From Mesorhabditis belari (taxonomy: Eukaryota; Nematoda; Chromadorea; Rhabditida; Rhabditidae), in the NCBI GenBank assembly GCA_958450365.1, contig CAUEEP010000911.1, positions 1 to 64,000 of the forward strand: a stretch of 64,000 bases of DNA, read 5' to 3'. The first letter of the stretch is position 1; the number at the start of each line of letters is the position of its first letter. Shown here in pieces: positions 10,524-22,600 of this stretch. Below the pieces are notes generated by a model, which worked only from the letters and a program-made list of their open reading frames with translations, was not told the DNA's origin and made no database searches. The position numbers were made by a program, and so were the translations under genes.

Positions 10524-10568
10524 ATGTCTGAGCCGAAACGAAGAATGCAAAGCGGAAAGAAAGAATGA
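10524..10568 (+). pseudogene. Lys/Arg-rich small ORF, broken copy
   Basis: The frame starts MSEPKRRMQSGK after a TTTTTTTCAG tract. Extra bases in AAAGAAAGAATG end it at 15 codons. The intact relative at 57353-57469 is 38 aa. Confidence 0.35.
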
Positions 10569-10985
10569 TTCGGTGAAGAAACAATTGGCATTCAGGCATT
10601 TTCCCCAGAAAACCTTATTTTTGGGTTTACAAATTAATTTTTGACAGGAGTAACAAACCTTAAGAACCATACTTTATTCATGGTGCATGAAAAAAAGTGA
10701 GCCGAAAATGTAAATACATAGAAGGAGCCTCTTTTTGGCTTAGAAAACATAAACGTAGAGAAAAGAATTGAAATTATATTTTAATTTCGGACTTATGTGT
10801 AGAAGGTTTAGAAATCAAGTCAAATTTAAATATCTTAGGGAAGGGAATTAAATACAAATTCAATATCAGACATCTAAATTCAAAATTCTCGGAGATTGAG
10901 ATCGGTTAATGCTAGCTTAAAGGCAAAAACAGGATTTAAATCCGGCAAAGACAATGTAAGGCCAGTCAAATATAGTAATAAAAAA

Positions 10986-11997
10986 TCAATGATCGATCAT
11001 TTCATCGGGCTTGATGTAAAAGGCGAGAAATTGATTCGAGGACAACATGTAGATGCAACCTCGCGTCGTATCGATATTTTGTCGGAAACACAGAGCTTTC
11101 ATCGTGAAACTTTGATCGTCTCTGCTTCCCTTGTCACGATCGTTTGCCAATGCAATGAATGGTTGACGCTTTTTCCCGTAGATTTGTTTCATTCCTGGAT
11201 ATCCCTGGAGAAAAACAACGATTGTAGCCTTCATATCGCGGCGATGTACCAAATCGTGGTAAATTCTCACAACCCCGCAGGGTTTTTGCTCGGAATTCCG
11301 TGGCCAACAATCCTTTGAATCGCTGGAACGATGTGATCGCCGTTGTAACATCCGGATTTCAAAATATTTGATGTGGGTCTTTATAAAAGCATCGTGGTAA
11401 AACTGAAATTCATCATCATCCCAACATTGAAATCTGACTACTTCACATTCGTTGAGTTGAGCCAATGAAATGTCCAACAAGATCTTTTATTGATGGAGCT
11501 TTTTGAAGGAAGCTGGGAAGATACGCGTCACCCTTGATCTTGACTGGCGAATGAGAAAGCAACTCCAACTGCTCAGGCACACACCCATCCCAATAGAGTG
11601 AATTCACTATCTCAAGTTGTTTCAGAAAAGCGGTGAGATTCTTGCCGATTGGGTCGCGGTCACCATTGCCCATCCACAATCGATTGCACGACCGAATGTT
11701 TTTGATAAAAGGAAAGTGACGAATGACATCAAGACTGACCCAAAGTGACTCCGAATTCAGCTTCTTGATGTTGATTGCTTCAATTCCGTGTGGATAAAAC
11801 CCAAATTCAATCTCATGGACGTGATGTCCAAAAGCGATCCATGGCCGACTCGAAATCATCCGTTGGAATCCTTGATTGACTTTCACCAATTCAATCACAT
11901 CTTTTGCGTCCAATTGCTCCAAAACCTCCAACTTCAGATCGAAGCAAAGACGTTCGATTGGAAATGTTGTCAGATTTCGCATCTCGAATGGCATCAT
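10986..11997 (-). pseudogene. F-box-like protein, family A copy 1 (frameshifted)
   Basis: The frame starts MMPFEMRNLTTFPIERLCFD because the upstream family start is AAG here instead of ATG. The F-box (EVLEQLDAKDVIELVKV) and about 180 residues are intact. A 2-bp loss near 11463 (GTTGAGCCAATG versus GTTGAGCCTCAATG in sister copies) then breaks the frame. The second half is open from about 11480 but carries a pair of compensating shifts between about 11290 and 11365, replacing the family's IVAAIQTIVSHGIPSKNP region. It ends in the family tail FYIKPDEMIDH. Confidence 0.8.
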
Positions 11998-12058
11998 GAA
12001 TGGCGCCTTTCTACCTGTAAATAAAAAAAGAATTATTCTTTGTAAAGAGCAGAACAAT

Positions 12059-12166
12059 GCAATGGATCACTTTCAACATTTTTAATAGTGAAATCTTATT
12101 TTCTCAAGCCTGAATGATGAATTTCCCATAAAAGATTTGTAAAAATGCTAAAAAGTGATCCATTGC
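12059..12166. repeat. 107-bp inverted repeat, copy for F-box A1
   Basis: Arms GCAATGGATCACTTT and AAAGTGATCCATTGC flank about 60 bp with TGAATGATGAATTTCC. It lies about 40 bp upstream of the ctaCCTGTAAATAAA splice acceptor of F-box A1, the position it holds in every family A copy. Confidence 0.8.
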
Positions 12167-12664
12167 ACGGGTCTAGTACCAAAAAAGAGAGAAAACGAAA
12201 GAAAGACGCATAAAATCATGTATTCTAGTGGAATTTAACAAAACCCAAGTCTATTTTACATTATTGGGTGAAATTTGGCACGGTATGGTATCAAAACCCT
12301 TGAAAAGCACAAAAAAGACTGAGATCTAGACAAATGAATTAAAAAACTAATATTTTAAACAGGTGAGGTGCTTTAAGATGGGGTCTCATGTGTAAAATAT
12401 GCTGGATTTGTCAAATTCTAATCAGTTTGCATTAAGAAATGAAGTTTAGTTGAGAAAATTGGGAAATTCTAGAATTTTATACGTTTTAAAGCTTTGAGAA
12501 TATGAAATTTGAAAGAATGAAAAAAATTTTGCACCGTATGCTATAATCAAGTTTAAAAACACAGAAATCTAGACAGGGCAAAGAATGAATGATTTCATAA
12601 AATTCTTCCTACCCTAATCCAGATCATCCACGATATCATTTACACTTCAAACCACAAAATACAA
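12167..12664. repeat. Conserved upstream block of F-box A1
   Basis: The block is homologous to the upstream DNA of all family A genes, with words such as ATTCTAGTGGAATTTAACA, CATTATTGGGTGAAATTTGG and AAACAGGTGAGGTGCTTTAA. Here the 33-nt hairpin found in sister blocks is collapsed to TTCCTACCCTAATCCAG near 12604. No coding frame is conserved. Confidence 0.7.
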
Positions 12665-13117
12665 AACACTTGTACTCAAATTTTGAAACAACACCCTTTC
12701 TGGTGCGCTCATTTGCTCAACTTCTTCGGCTGCATATTCCTGTATTTTCTCCCCTACATAGAAGCGCCGCTCGACCTCGCAGCATAGAGCTTGTTGTTTG
12801 TTGTGTTTGTGCTTGTTGTCAAGCAATCCTTCATTTTATTGTAAGTTCTTCTTAGTGACTCGTTTGAATGACTCCTTTATCGATTTCAAACGAGTCGGAT
12901 TGTCGGAGTGTTTCAATTGGCAGTTTCGTCTACTATTCGTAGGTATGTCTGGAAAGGAATAGAGTAAGAATAGAGAAGATCAAGAGCTAAAAATAGAGTT
13001 TTATTCTACTTGTTTTACCTCAATTTGATTACTTTCCATTCCCTTTTGTACAAAAGAGAGTTAAACAAAATTAATCTGATGGAGCTTTCTTCTTCTGCAT
13101 TGTCCTGATCCTGATCC
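12665..13117 (-). pseudogene. Broken copy of the 47-aa small ORF, plus module DNA
   Basis: On the minus strand this copies the small ORF at 25125-25268 (REKIQEYAAEEIEQMSAPER). Single-base gains (GCGAGGTCGAG and GTAGGGGAG) destroy the frame. At about 13117 the module jumps to sequence that, in the sister block, lies beyond the B3/C3 gene pair, which marks a deletion of about 0.9 kb. Confidence 0.5.
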
Positions 13118-14220
13118 ACATCACAAAATGAGACCACACTTGTTACACTTATTGTTGAGATCTCAATTTCGAACTTTATACGCACGATTCCTGGTTCTTC
13201 TATTAAAAAAATCGAAGTTTTAGAGAAAAACTGTTAAAATGTTTTTGAGGGATGAATTAAGAAAATCGGGGAAAGAAAAGCCAACATTTTTTGTCATTTT
13301 CAAGGATTTTTGAAACTCAAACTTCCAAATATGAAGATTAGACAGGGAAAATCTGAAGAAAATTACGTAATGGAGACAAAATTGGGAAATTATTGCTGAA
13401 TCGACCACTTTTTATATGAAAAACACATCTGTACCGGGTTGCGACGGGATTTGGGGGAATTGATGAAGAATTAATTCGTGCGATCGATTAATGAATGCCA
13501 ATGGTGCTGTGCGTTCCAGAATTGGGCTCAGAAAAGCAATTCTGAAGATTTGAATAGTTTTGCTCAACTATCGGCGTCAAAGGGTGCTGTGCGTTCCAGA
13601 ATTGCAGCCCGTGTTCCAATTGATAGACTTCATTTAATAGGCTGCCTTCAAACTGCCTTCAAAACTGACGCTGCCTTCAAACGCAACTTTTTGAATGTTT
13701 TCACCTTTGAATAAAAGCCAAATGCATCGGATTCGAAATATAATAGTATCCAAGTGCTACTTTTTCAACCCCAGTTCACTCATAAACATTCAAAACAAGA
13801 GCATGAAGTGTTCTAGAATCAAATTCCGTCTGAAGCTGGTCTTTGTGGGAATCTTTAATTCAATGATTTCAATGATGATTTTTTACACATCAGTTTTCGT
13901 CTAAAATTGTGCATATTCAATAGCTTCAGGAGCCATCCATTTTAAATGGTAATTTAGCTCCACGAGATTTATAAAAACATTTCACTACAGCAACGACATA
14001 AGTCAAAATCCGATAGCTGAAAAGAGACTATTTTTAAAGTTAATAAAGATAATCCGTGATCAACCTCCATTTTTTTCCTTGACCTTTTTCCAACATTCCC
14101 TTAAAGATTACCGCGTGAGGAAAAAGTCAGCTGGTAGATCTTCACAAAAACTTTGTACACAAATTCGACTCACGTCTGAATCGTTCAACTTCTTTCCAGC
14201 CAAGGAGTGCTGCATTGATT
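13118..14220. repeat. Block duplicated at about 26445-27340
   Basis: Colinear with 26445-27340 in the same orientation. Shared words include CACATCACAAAATGA, TGCTACTTTTTCAACCCCAG and AGATCTTCACAAAA. It carries two exact motif copies, GGTGCTGTGCGTTCCAGAAT, at 13503 and 13582. No intact ORF is shared by both copies, so I read it as non-coding. Confidence 0.65.
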
Positions 14221-14323
14221 GAAACATATTGAAAAAGGTAAAACGCTACAATTTTAGAGAAAATTTGAGTGTTTTTGGTTTTCTTGTTTCGTTGTGTGTA
14301 AATTATATCGTGGATGACCTGGA

Positions 14324-14356
14324 TTACGGCAGGTTTCGTCAGGAAACCTACTGTAA
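14324..14356 (+). repeat. 33-nt conserved hairpin, copy upstream of A2
   Basis: TTACGGCAGGTTT and AAACCTACTGTAA pair around CGTCAGG. Other copies lie at 16634, 25019, 27418, 53601 and 60049. It lies in the upstream block of an F-box A gene, about 650 bp before the start. Confidence 0.7.
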
Positions 14357-14834
14357 CTGCAAGCATTTAAGGGAAGAATTTGATGAAATCATTCATTCTT
14401 TGGCCTGTCTAGGTTTCTGTGTTTTTGTCGTTTTTTTTAACATTTATTATAGCATATGGTGCAAAAATTTTTTCATTCTTTCAAATTTCAAATTCGCAAA
14501 GCTTTAAAACGTTTAAAATTCTAGAATTTCCCCGATTTGTTCAACTAAACGCTATTTCTTAATGCAAAATGATTAGAATTTGATAAATCCAGGATATTTT
14601 TACGTACTAGACCCCATCTTAAAGCACCTCACCTGTTTTAAATTCTATTAGTTTTTTAATTCATTTGTCTAAGATCTCGGTTTTTTGTACTGTTTTTAAC
14701 TTTTTAATACCATACCGTGCCAAATTTCGTCTCAATAATGTAAAAAATAGACTTGGGTTTTCGTAAATGCCACTAGAATACATAATTTTATGCGTATTCT
14801 TTGTTTTCTAGCTTTATCGGTACCTAGACCCCGT
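14357..14834. repeat. Conserved upstream block of F-box A2
   Basis: Same block as 12167-12664 but inverted, so A1 and A2 sit head to head. It includes TAAAGCACCTCACCTGTTTT and AATAGACTTGGGTTTT. It probably contains the ancestral promoter, but no TATA box is obvious. Confidence 0.65.
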
Positions 14835-14941
14835 GCAATGGATCACTTTTAGCATTTTAACAAATCTTTTATTGGAAATTCATCATTCACGCTTTAGAAA
14901 ACAAGCTTTTACTATTGAAAATGCTGAAAGTGATCCATTGC
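14835..14941. repeat. 107-bp inverted repeat, copy for F-box A2
   Basis: Arms GCAATGGATCACTTTTAGC and GCTGAAAGTGATCCATTGC can pair with one G-U step. It lies 41 bp before the TTTATTTACAG acceptor of F-box A2. Confidence 0.8.
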
Positions 14942-14984
14942 ATTGATCTTTTCCTTAGAAAGATTTATTCTTTTTATTTACAGG

Positions 14985-16065
14985 TAGAAAGGCGCCATTC
15001 AAGATGCCAATGATGATGTGGAATACGACAACATTTCCAATCAGGCCACGTCTTTGCCCTGATCTGAAGTTGGGCGTTTGGAGGAATGGATGCAAATGTG
15101 ATTGAATTAAAAGTGTATCAAGGATCCGACGGAGACTTTCGGGTCGACGATAGACGCTTTACATAACTTTCATGTCGGGTCATTTTTGGGGTTTGTTGTC
15201 ATTTGGAAACACTAGCAATTCACATCAAGTAAGCTGAATTCGTCGAACTGATGGGAAGTCCGGTCAGTCGGGATGTCACTCGTCATCATCCTTTCATAAA
15301 AAACATTCGATCGTGCAATGAATTATGGTTAAAGAAAACGATTACGGCCTAATAGAGAAAAGAACACGTCCCTTTTCTGAAACAACTTGAGGTGATGAAT
15401 TCACTCTATGGCTGTTCGCTTGTTGGCCTGGGAGTTTGCTTTCTCATTTGTCAAGCAAGATCGAAGAGCTTCGCGTATCTTTCCCAGCTTAACTTCAAAA
15501 AGGTTCATCAATAAAAGATCTCGGTGGTGGGTTCAATTGCGACTCCAACTCAACGAATGTAAAACGGTCGGAGTTCAGTGTTGGGATGATCAACGAATTT
15601 GAGTTTGTTTCGCAATGCTTTTTGCATAAAGAGCTACATCAAATATTTTGAAATCAGATGTTGGCAACGGCGACTACTCGTTTCCCCGCCATTCAAAGGA
15701 TTATTGAGCCACGGAATTCCGAGCCAAAAGCTCGTAGCGGTGTTGAGAGTTTCCAACAGATTTTATGGACGATTTGATCGAATGCTACAATCGTTGTTTT
15801 TCTCAAGGAGTATCCAGGAATGAAACAAATCTACAGGAAAAATCGTAACCATTCATTGCATTGGCAAACGATCGTTGGAAGGGAAGCGGGGATACACCCT
15901 TTGACGATGAAAACTCTGTGTTTGTGTTTCCGACGAAATAACAATGCGACGCAAGATTGCATATTACATGTTGTTTCTCAGAGGAGATCGATGGAAAGCG
16001 TTACATCTATTTTTTCGCCTTCTATCACGAGATCGATGGAAATGATCGACTCATTGATGTTTTGA
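14985..16065 (+). pseudogene. F-box-like protein, family A copy 2 (heavily decayed)
   Basis: The start region follows TTTATTTACAGGTAGAAAGG. Family words survive in different frames: LNECKTVGVQCWDDQ near 15550, then fragments to the IETQ-like and CFRRNNNATQDCI stretches near 15930. Many single-base indels and stops break it, and the F-box itself is scrambled near 15060-15200. No full-length product is possible. Confidence 0.75.
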
Positions 16066-16560
16066 CGTAATTCTAAACTTTCTAGACTTTCCACACAAAA
16101 GTCCGAAATTAAGATATAGTTTCAATTCTTTTTGTACGTTGATGCTTTCTAAGCCAAAAGCGGCTCGTTCTGTCTATTTACACATTCGGCTCACTTTTTT
16201 CATGCACCATGAATAGAATTATGATTCTTAACGTTTGTTACTCCTGATAAAAACTAATATAGCAAACCCAAAAATAAGGTTTTCTGAGGGAAAATGCCTG
16301 AATACCAATCGTTTCTTCGCCTGAATCATTCTTTCTTTCCGCTTTGCCTTCTTCGTTTCGAGTTAGACATGGCTATAAAAAAAGACTTGTTTAATCATTT
16401 TGTGTCAGCATTCTAATGGGTTTTATGTATCCGTAAGAAGTGGAATTCTTTTGTTTGGACTCCAAATTCGTTGTTGCTGGAATAGATTGACTCGATCTTT
16501 TTAAGATGCTGTATTGGTTGTTCGATCGGCAGGTCAGATCCCAAGTTTTTTCTTGTACGA
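16066..16560. repeat. 3' flank of A2, including a broken Lys/Arg ORF (minus, ATG at 16370)
   Basis: This is the standard 3' block of family A genes, with CCAAAAGCGGCTC, TTTTTTCATGCACCATGAATA and CCAAAAATAAGGTTTTCTG. On the minus strand MSNSKRRRQSGKKE ends early at an extra-base frameshift. It converges tail to tail with A2. Confidence 0.6.
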
Positions 16561-16633
16561 ATTTTAGAGGGAATTTGAGTGTTTTTGGTTTTCTTGTTTC
16601 GTTGTGGGTAAATGATATCGTGGATGATCTGGA

Positions 16634-16667
16634 TTACGGTAGGTTTCGTCGGAGAAACCTACTGTAA
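16634..16667 (+). repeat. Conserved hairpin, copy upstream of A3
   Basis: TTACGGTAGGTTT and AAACCTACTGTAA flank a CGTCGGAG loop. The stem is perfect except for one G-T step. Confidence 0.7.
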
Positions 16668-17146
16668 CTGCTGGCGATTATGGAAAGAATTTGACGACAA
16701 TCTTCATTCTTTGATCATGTCTTGATTTCGGTGTTTTTGTCGTGTTTTTTGACATTTATTATAGTACTCCACGAGTTCAAAAATTCTTTCATTCTATCAA
16801 TTTTTCAGATTCGCAAACTTTTAAAACGTTTAAAAATCTAGAATTTCCAAATTTCTCAACGAAACGCCATTTCTGAATGCATTATGATTAGAATTTGACA
16901 AATCCAGGGTATTTTAAGCATGAGACCCGATCTTAAAGCACCTCACCTGTTTAAAATGTTGGTTTTTAATTCATTTTGTCTAGATCTCAGTGTTTTTGTG
17001 CTGCTTTTTAACATTTTTATAGCATACCGTCCCAAATTTCACCCAATAATGTCAAAAATAGACTTGGGTTTTGTTAAATTCCACTAGAATACATGATTTT
17101 ATGCCTATTGTTTTCGTTTTCTATTTTTTTTCGTTTCTAGACCCGT

Positions 17147-17251
17147 GTAATGGATTAATTTTAGCATTTTAACAAATTTTATTGGAAATTCATCATTCAC
17201 GCTCTAGAAAACAAGCTTTTACTACTGGAAATGCTGAAAGTGATCCATTGC
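17147..17251. repeat. 107-bp inverted repeat, copy for F-box A3
   Basis: Left arm GTAATGGATTAATTTTAGC is slightly decayed; right arm GCTGAAAGTGATCCATTGC is intact. It lies about 35 bp before TTTTTTACAGGTAGAATGG. Confidence 0.75.
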
Positions 17252-17294
17252 ATTGATCTGCTCCTGACAAAGAATAATTTTTTTTACAGGTAGA

Positions 17295-17804
17295 ATGGCG
17301 CAATCGAGATGCGAAATCTGACCACATTTCAATCGAACGTCTTTGCTTCGATCTGAAGGTGGAGGTTTTGGAGCAATTGAGGCAAGAGATGTGCTTGAAT
17401 TGGTGAAAGTCAATCAAGGATTCCAATGGATGATTTCGAATCGACCGTCGATCGTTTTGGACCTCATGCGAATGAGATTGGATCTCGTTTTGAGGAACTC
17501 AACATCAAAATGTTTGAAGAACAGAAGCTGAATTCGGCGTCACGCATGTCATTGAGTCTGGATGTCATTATTCATCTTAGTTTCATCCAAGGCATTCGAT
17601 CATGTGATCTATTGTGGATGAGCAAGTATTACGACAGCCTTTTACTTCGTGACAAGAGAAGCAGATATCAAAAGTTTCACGATGAAAGCTCTGCGTTTCC
17701 AATATCGACAAAATATCGATACGACGAAAGATTGGATCTACATGTTGTTCTCGAATCAATTGCTCGCCTTTTACGTCAAGCGGGATTAAATGATCGATCA
17801 TTGA
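17295..17804 (+). pseudogene. F-box-like protein, family A copy 3 (internal deletion)
   Basis: ATG follows TTTTTACAGGTAGA. A missing base near 17330 and another near 17372 shift the F-box. The region from LLWMSKYYDS jumps straight to the C-terminal words equivalent to SRY..FTMKTLCFRRN, so about 0.5 kb encoding the middle is deleted. The tail near 17780-17804 still matches the family end before TGATCGATCATTGATG. Confidence 0.75.
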
Positions 17805-19410
17805 TGTTTTATTGCTGCCTATTTTGCTGGCCTTACATTGCCTTTTCGTGCTTTAAATCCGGTTTTTGCCTTTAAGCTAGCATTAACTCATCTTATCAAT
17901 TTATCGGAGATTTATCAAACCAGGAAACTTTTAAATTTGTAGGGTCAATGCCAGTTTTTCATGACTCTTTCTTGTGTCTTCTTGATTATTTATTCTTTCT
18001 GTCTACTACATGTTTGCACATTTATTCTTTCTGTCTACATGTGAAATTTGATCTCTCCGTTGATTTGAATTTCCATCTCTTTGATTGAATTTTTATTTAA
18101 TTCGCTTCCCCTAAGATATTTGAATTTGACTCACTTTCCAAGCTTTCCTTTACAAAGTTCCAAAACTAAAATATAATTTAAATTCTTTTCTGTACGTTTA
18201 TGTTTTCTAAGCCAAAAGCGGCTGCTTTTACGTATTTACATATTTGGCTCACTTTTTTTCATGCAACATGAATAAAGTATGATTCTTAACGCTGGTACTC
18301 CTGTTAAAAGTTAATATGTAAAACCAAAAATAAGGTTTCCTGGGGAAGATGCCTGAATACCAATCGTTTCTTCACCGAATCATTCTTGCTTTCCGCTTCA
18401 CCTTTTTCGTTTCGGCTCAGATATCGCTGAAAAAGGCTTATCTAATCTGATCATTTTATATCGCTATTCTAATGGGTTTTATGTATCCGTAAGAAGTTAA
18501 ATTCTGTTGTTTGAACTCCAAATTCGTTGTTGCTGGAATGGATTGACTCGATCCTTTTAAAGACACCTTATCGGTTGTGCTCTATATAACGTAAAAAGAA
18601 TTTACCTTCCATTGCGTTATAGAGAGAGTCAACTATTTACGTAAAAAGTTAGCCATAAGGAAACTGTCAGTTTTACCTTATCCAACGGATCTCCTGATCA
18701 AACACAACAAATCTCCTAATTCACATTGAATTGAATTGAATTTATTGAATTTATTGAATTTATTGAATTTATTGAATAATGTATTTCCTTAATAGACTGG
18801 CAAAATTTCAGGCGTGAAAGCGATAGTTGTCAGGAGGCGCAGGTACCCAGGTTTAGACTCGATCTGCTGTTACTGCTTAACACCAGAAGTCCCCAAGAAT
18901 CAATCCAATTCGGAAATCGCTTATTTTGTAGAGGAGATTCAGGGCTTTCTAATCGTGTTACAACTTATTGGATGCCGGCTTGCAATTTTTTAAAATATGT
19001 GAGCGCTGGTTTCATTCCCATTACCCTAATAAAACTAAGGACCCACGAATTAAGCTTCAAATTCCTTCCTTGATTCATTCAATCCTAGTGAAAACTTTTT
19101 AGATCTCAAACAAAATTGTTCTTGAGTTTGCTAAATTCTTTCATAGCGTTTACAGTAGCCTAAAGAAGCCTTTCTGGCTTCTCCACCTTTCCACCACCAG
19201 ATCCCACCACAAGTAAATTTTCCCCTTACGGCTCCGACATCGAGCTTCTTTTAAAGAAGGTTGAGCCCAAAAAATCGTTGTCGGCAGTTGTCCGGTTGAG
19301 AGCCAAAAAATCGCCTAGTCTGAACAAAATGTACTGCTTTTTGCTCTACAAACCCTGCAAAGTTCTAATCTATCCTCTTGCTAAATTCTTTTTTATTTTC
19401 AGATACAAGA
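17805..19410. repeat. 3' flank of A3 and unassigned DNA
   Basis: 17805-18600 is the standard family A 3' block, with a decayed minus-strand Lys/Arg ORF near 18420. Bases 18729-18778 are a TTTATTGAA 9-bp tandem repeat. 18780-19380 has no recognisable feature. A TTTTTATTTTCAG acceptor at about 19390-19402 precedes F-box B copy 2. Confidence 0.5.
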
Positions 19411-19974
19411 ATGTCTGGTTGCAAAAATCGTTGAACGCAACGGCTTAACGATGATTTGCCATTGGAACCTGATTGGGAAAATCGCACCCTATCTCGATGT
19501 GAAAGACGTGCTGAGATTGATGATTGGTGAACAAGAGGCTCTACTCGAGCTATGCGAAGAATCAATCGATCGTTTTTTGGAAAGCACGTCGTTGTATGAT
19601 TGCCCTGGGACAGGCTCCGAACTAAAATGTGATCAAGACATTCGTCGATTCTCCGTTTTTTCAATTGAATGCAACTCTTCTTCCCTTTCGTCAAACGGAT
19701 CGATTCATACGACGAGTTAAGAATGTTTCAGTGCCAAATGGCCCCTATGGAATCTTCTTAGACCAGGTTGAAATCCGTGAAAACCAACTCCAGTCCGTTG
19801 AGACAGCGAGTCCGACGATTTGTGCGAGGATGGCGGGCGCTACACTGGAATGTTCCTAAGCCAGTTGAAATCCGTGAACCAACTCGACGCCCGTGTTTAC
19901 ATGAAGGAAGATTACCTGAAGTTCCTCAGCAATTTTCGTGGATCGGTCAAAAGAATGAGGATGAGGAATTTTAG
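19411..19974 (+). pseudogene. F-box-like protein, family B copy 2 (frameshifted)
   Basis: It aligns along its length with 9003-9530. LIGKIAPYLDVKDVL (near 19470) and VYMKEDYLKFLSNFRGSVK (near 19890-19955) survive in different frames. Several single-base gains, for example near 19430 and 19690, prevent a continuous product. It has the same neighbours as copy 1, so the B-C pair was duplicated as a unit. Confidence 0.7.
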
Positions 19975-20170
19975 AGAGAGACCAGTGCAAAGGATGTCAT
20001 AATCTTCGTCAGAATTTGAGGAGGCATAAAAATATCCGATCGATTTAGAGGGATCTAGTATACACACCGCCGCTTTGTCAGGGTAATCGAAAACCACAAT
20101 ACAAACAGACTTGATCCCTTTCCTTCGAGTAAAACAGGTTGAACGAATTTTGAATCCGATTCAGGAATGG

Positions 20171-20239
20171 TTAGGAGCCCGGAAGAGGCGGCAAGCTTTT
20201 CAGATCGACCACCTTGCCCGGACGGTCATAAATCGTCAT
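20171..20239 (-). CDS. Tiny ORF, family C copy 2 (22 aa, variant stop)
   Basis: MTIYDRPGKVVDLKSLPPLP then GS and TAA. An extra C before the usual NHP codons brings the TAA into frame three codons before the TGA used by the other copies. Downstream indels show that the region after the stop is not maintained here. Confidence 0.35.
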   Translation of the reverse strand: MTIYDRPGKVVDLKSLPPLPGS

Positions 20240-21419
20240 CACTAACGAGCGGGAAAGGGATGAAGAGGAAAGAGGCTGGACAGGAACTTTCGAAGTGAGG
20301 AATGGTGGGTGTGAGACTAAAATGAAAAGATACCTTAAAAGCACCCACGTAAGTATCACAGCAAGAAACAATATGGATCGAGGATAATGCAGGAGAGAAG
20401 AAAGCTCTATCCAGATTAATTTTGTTTTAACTATCTTTGTACAAAAAAGGGAATATAGGAGAAAGTAATCGAATTGAGGTAAAACATGTGGAGATAAAAC
20501 TCTATTTTTACCTCTTCCCTTCCAGACATACCTACGAATAGTAGACGAAGCTGCCAATTGGCAACACTCAGCTATTTCGACTCGTTTGAAATCGATAAAC
20601 GAGTCAGTCAAACGAGTCACTTAGAACGAGAACAACTACAATAAAATGAAGGATTCCTTGACACCAAACACAAACACAACAAACAACGCTGAACCCTTAC
20701 ACTTCGTTTGGTAGATTCTGACCGATGCCTTAATCAATGCCTAAAAAGGTTCGTACAAGGAGGGAACAAACTCAGGATCTGAGGTGCCGATCGAACAACC
20801 AATGCATCGATGTCCGTCAACAACGAATTTGGAGTCCAAAACAAAAGAATTCAACTTGTTACGGATACATAAACCACATTAGAATGCCGATATAAAATGA
20901 TTCCGAAAAGTCTGTTTCTTTCAAGATAGGTCTTTTTATCCATGTCCAGCCTCGGGAAACGAAAGCCAAGCGGAAAGGAAAAGGAATGATTCGGCGAAGA
21001 AACGTTGGTATTCAGGCATTTTCCTCAGAAACCTTATTTTTGGAGTTTACTAAATTAATTTTTGACAGGAGTAACTAGCTTTAAGAATCGTATTTATTCA
21101 TGGTGCATGAAAAAAAAAAGTGAGCCGAATATGTAAATAGACAGAAGGAGCCGCTTTTGGCTTAGAAAGATAACCGTAAGAAAAGCATTAGAAACTATAT
21201 TTTAGTTTTGGAATTTTGTACAGAAAGTTTTGAATTTGAGTCAAATTCAAATATCTTGGGGAAGGGAATTAAACAAAAAATTCAATCCAAAAGAAATCTA
21301 AATTCAAATTCTCGGAGGTTGAGATTGGTTAAGGCTAGCTTAAATACAGCAAGATTTCAAGCACGCGAGAGACAATGATAACAAAGACCAGGTAAAATAT
21401 AGCAATAAAGCATCAATGA
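20240..21419. repeat. Cluster module between C2 and A4
   Basis: Copy of 9786-10985: the KRVEIAE frame near 20560, the MKDSLTPNT ORF at 20646, a TATAAAATGATT word near 20890, and a mutated Lys/Arg ORF (ATG at 20942). Small indels are frequent compared with sister copies. Confidence 0.6.
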
Positions 21420-22436
21420 TCGATCATTTCATCGGAGCTTGAGGCAGAAGGCGAAGAAATTGAGTATCCCTAGTACCCTCGGCGCGGGAGGTGATCGAAG
21501 GACACACGTAGATGCATCTCGCGTCGCAGTGATTTTTGTCCGGAAGCACAGAGCTTTCATCCAAAAACTTTGATCGTATAGGCTTCCCTTTTCACGATCG
21601 TTTGCCCAACGCAATCAATGGTTGATGATTTTCCCGTAGATTTGTTTCATTCCCTGGATATCCCTCGCCAGGAAAACGACGACTGCAGGCTTCTTATATT
21701 CTTCAAAATCGTCGTAGTTGAAGAATTCGACCAACCGCTGCGGGGTTTTTGCTCCGGAATTCCGTGCTAACAATCGTTTGAATAGCTGGAAGAATATTAT
21801 CTTCGTTGTAACAACGCATTCCCACATCTTGATGTGGGTCTTTACAACAACATTGTAGTAAAACTGAAATTCATCAACATTCGAACAATGAACTGTGACT
21901 CTTTCACATTCGTTGGATTGAGCCTCAATGAATACCCTTAAGGAGACCTTTTATTGATGGAGCTTCTTGAAGGAAGCTGGGAAGATCCGCGGCATATTCC
22001 TTGATCTTGATTGACAAATGAGAAAGCAACTCCATGCGCTGGGGGCGCACACAAATAAGTGAATTCGCTTACCTCTAGTTGTTTTCAGAAAGCGGCAGGA
22101 TGCGCTTGTCGATTAGGCCGTAATCGTTTTCTATCCTCAATTGATTGCACGATCGGATGTTTTTATGAAAGGAAGATGACTTGAATGACATCCGGACCTG
22201 AGTTCCATTCGTTCCGGCCTCTTGATGTTGATTCTTTCCACATAAAGTTCAATCGCATCCACATGATGTCCAAAAATGATCGATGGTCGACTCGAAATCA
22301 TCCATTGGAAATCCTTGATTGACTTTCACCAGTTCAATCACATCTCTTGCTTCCAATTGCTCCAAAACCTCCACCTTTCAGATCGAAGCAAAGACGTTCG
22401 ATTGGATGTTGTCATATTTCGCATCTTGAATGGCAT
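21420..22436 (-). pseudogene. F-box-like protein, family A copy 4 (decayed)
   Basis: Minus-strand homology runs from the start region near 22436 to the family tail near 21420. It is broken by many indels, including an insertion of about 30 bp near 21460-21490 (CCCTAGTACCCTCGGCGCGG). Short frames at 21429-21614 and 21615-21827 are fragments of the C-terminal half. Confidence 0.75.
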
Positions 22437-22495
22437 CTGAATGGCGCCTTTCTACCTGTAATAAAAAGATTATTCTTTGTACAGAGCAGATCAAT

Positions 22496-22600
22496 GCAAT
22501 GGATCACTTTCAGCATTCCAGTTATAAGCCTGTTTTCCTAAAGCGTGAATGATGAATTTCCAATAAAAGATTTGTTAAATAGCTAAAAGTGATCCATTGC
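22496..22600. repeat. 107-bp inverted repeat, copy for F-box A4
   Basis: Arms GCAATGGATCACTTTCAGC and GCTAAAAGTGATCCATTGC. The upstream block beyond it stops abruptly near 22842, where it joins the 3' block of the next copy, so the hairpin is lost. Confidence 0.75.
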
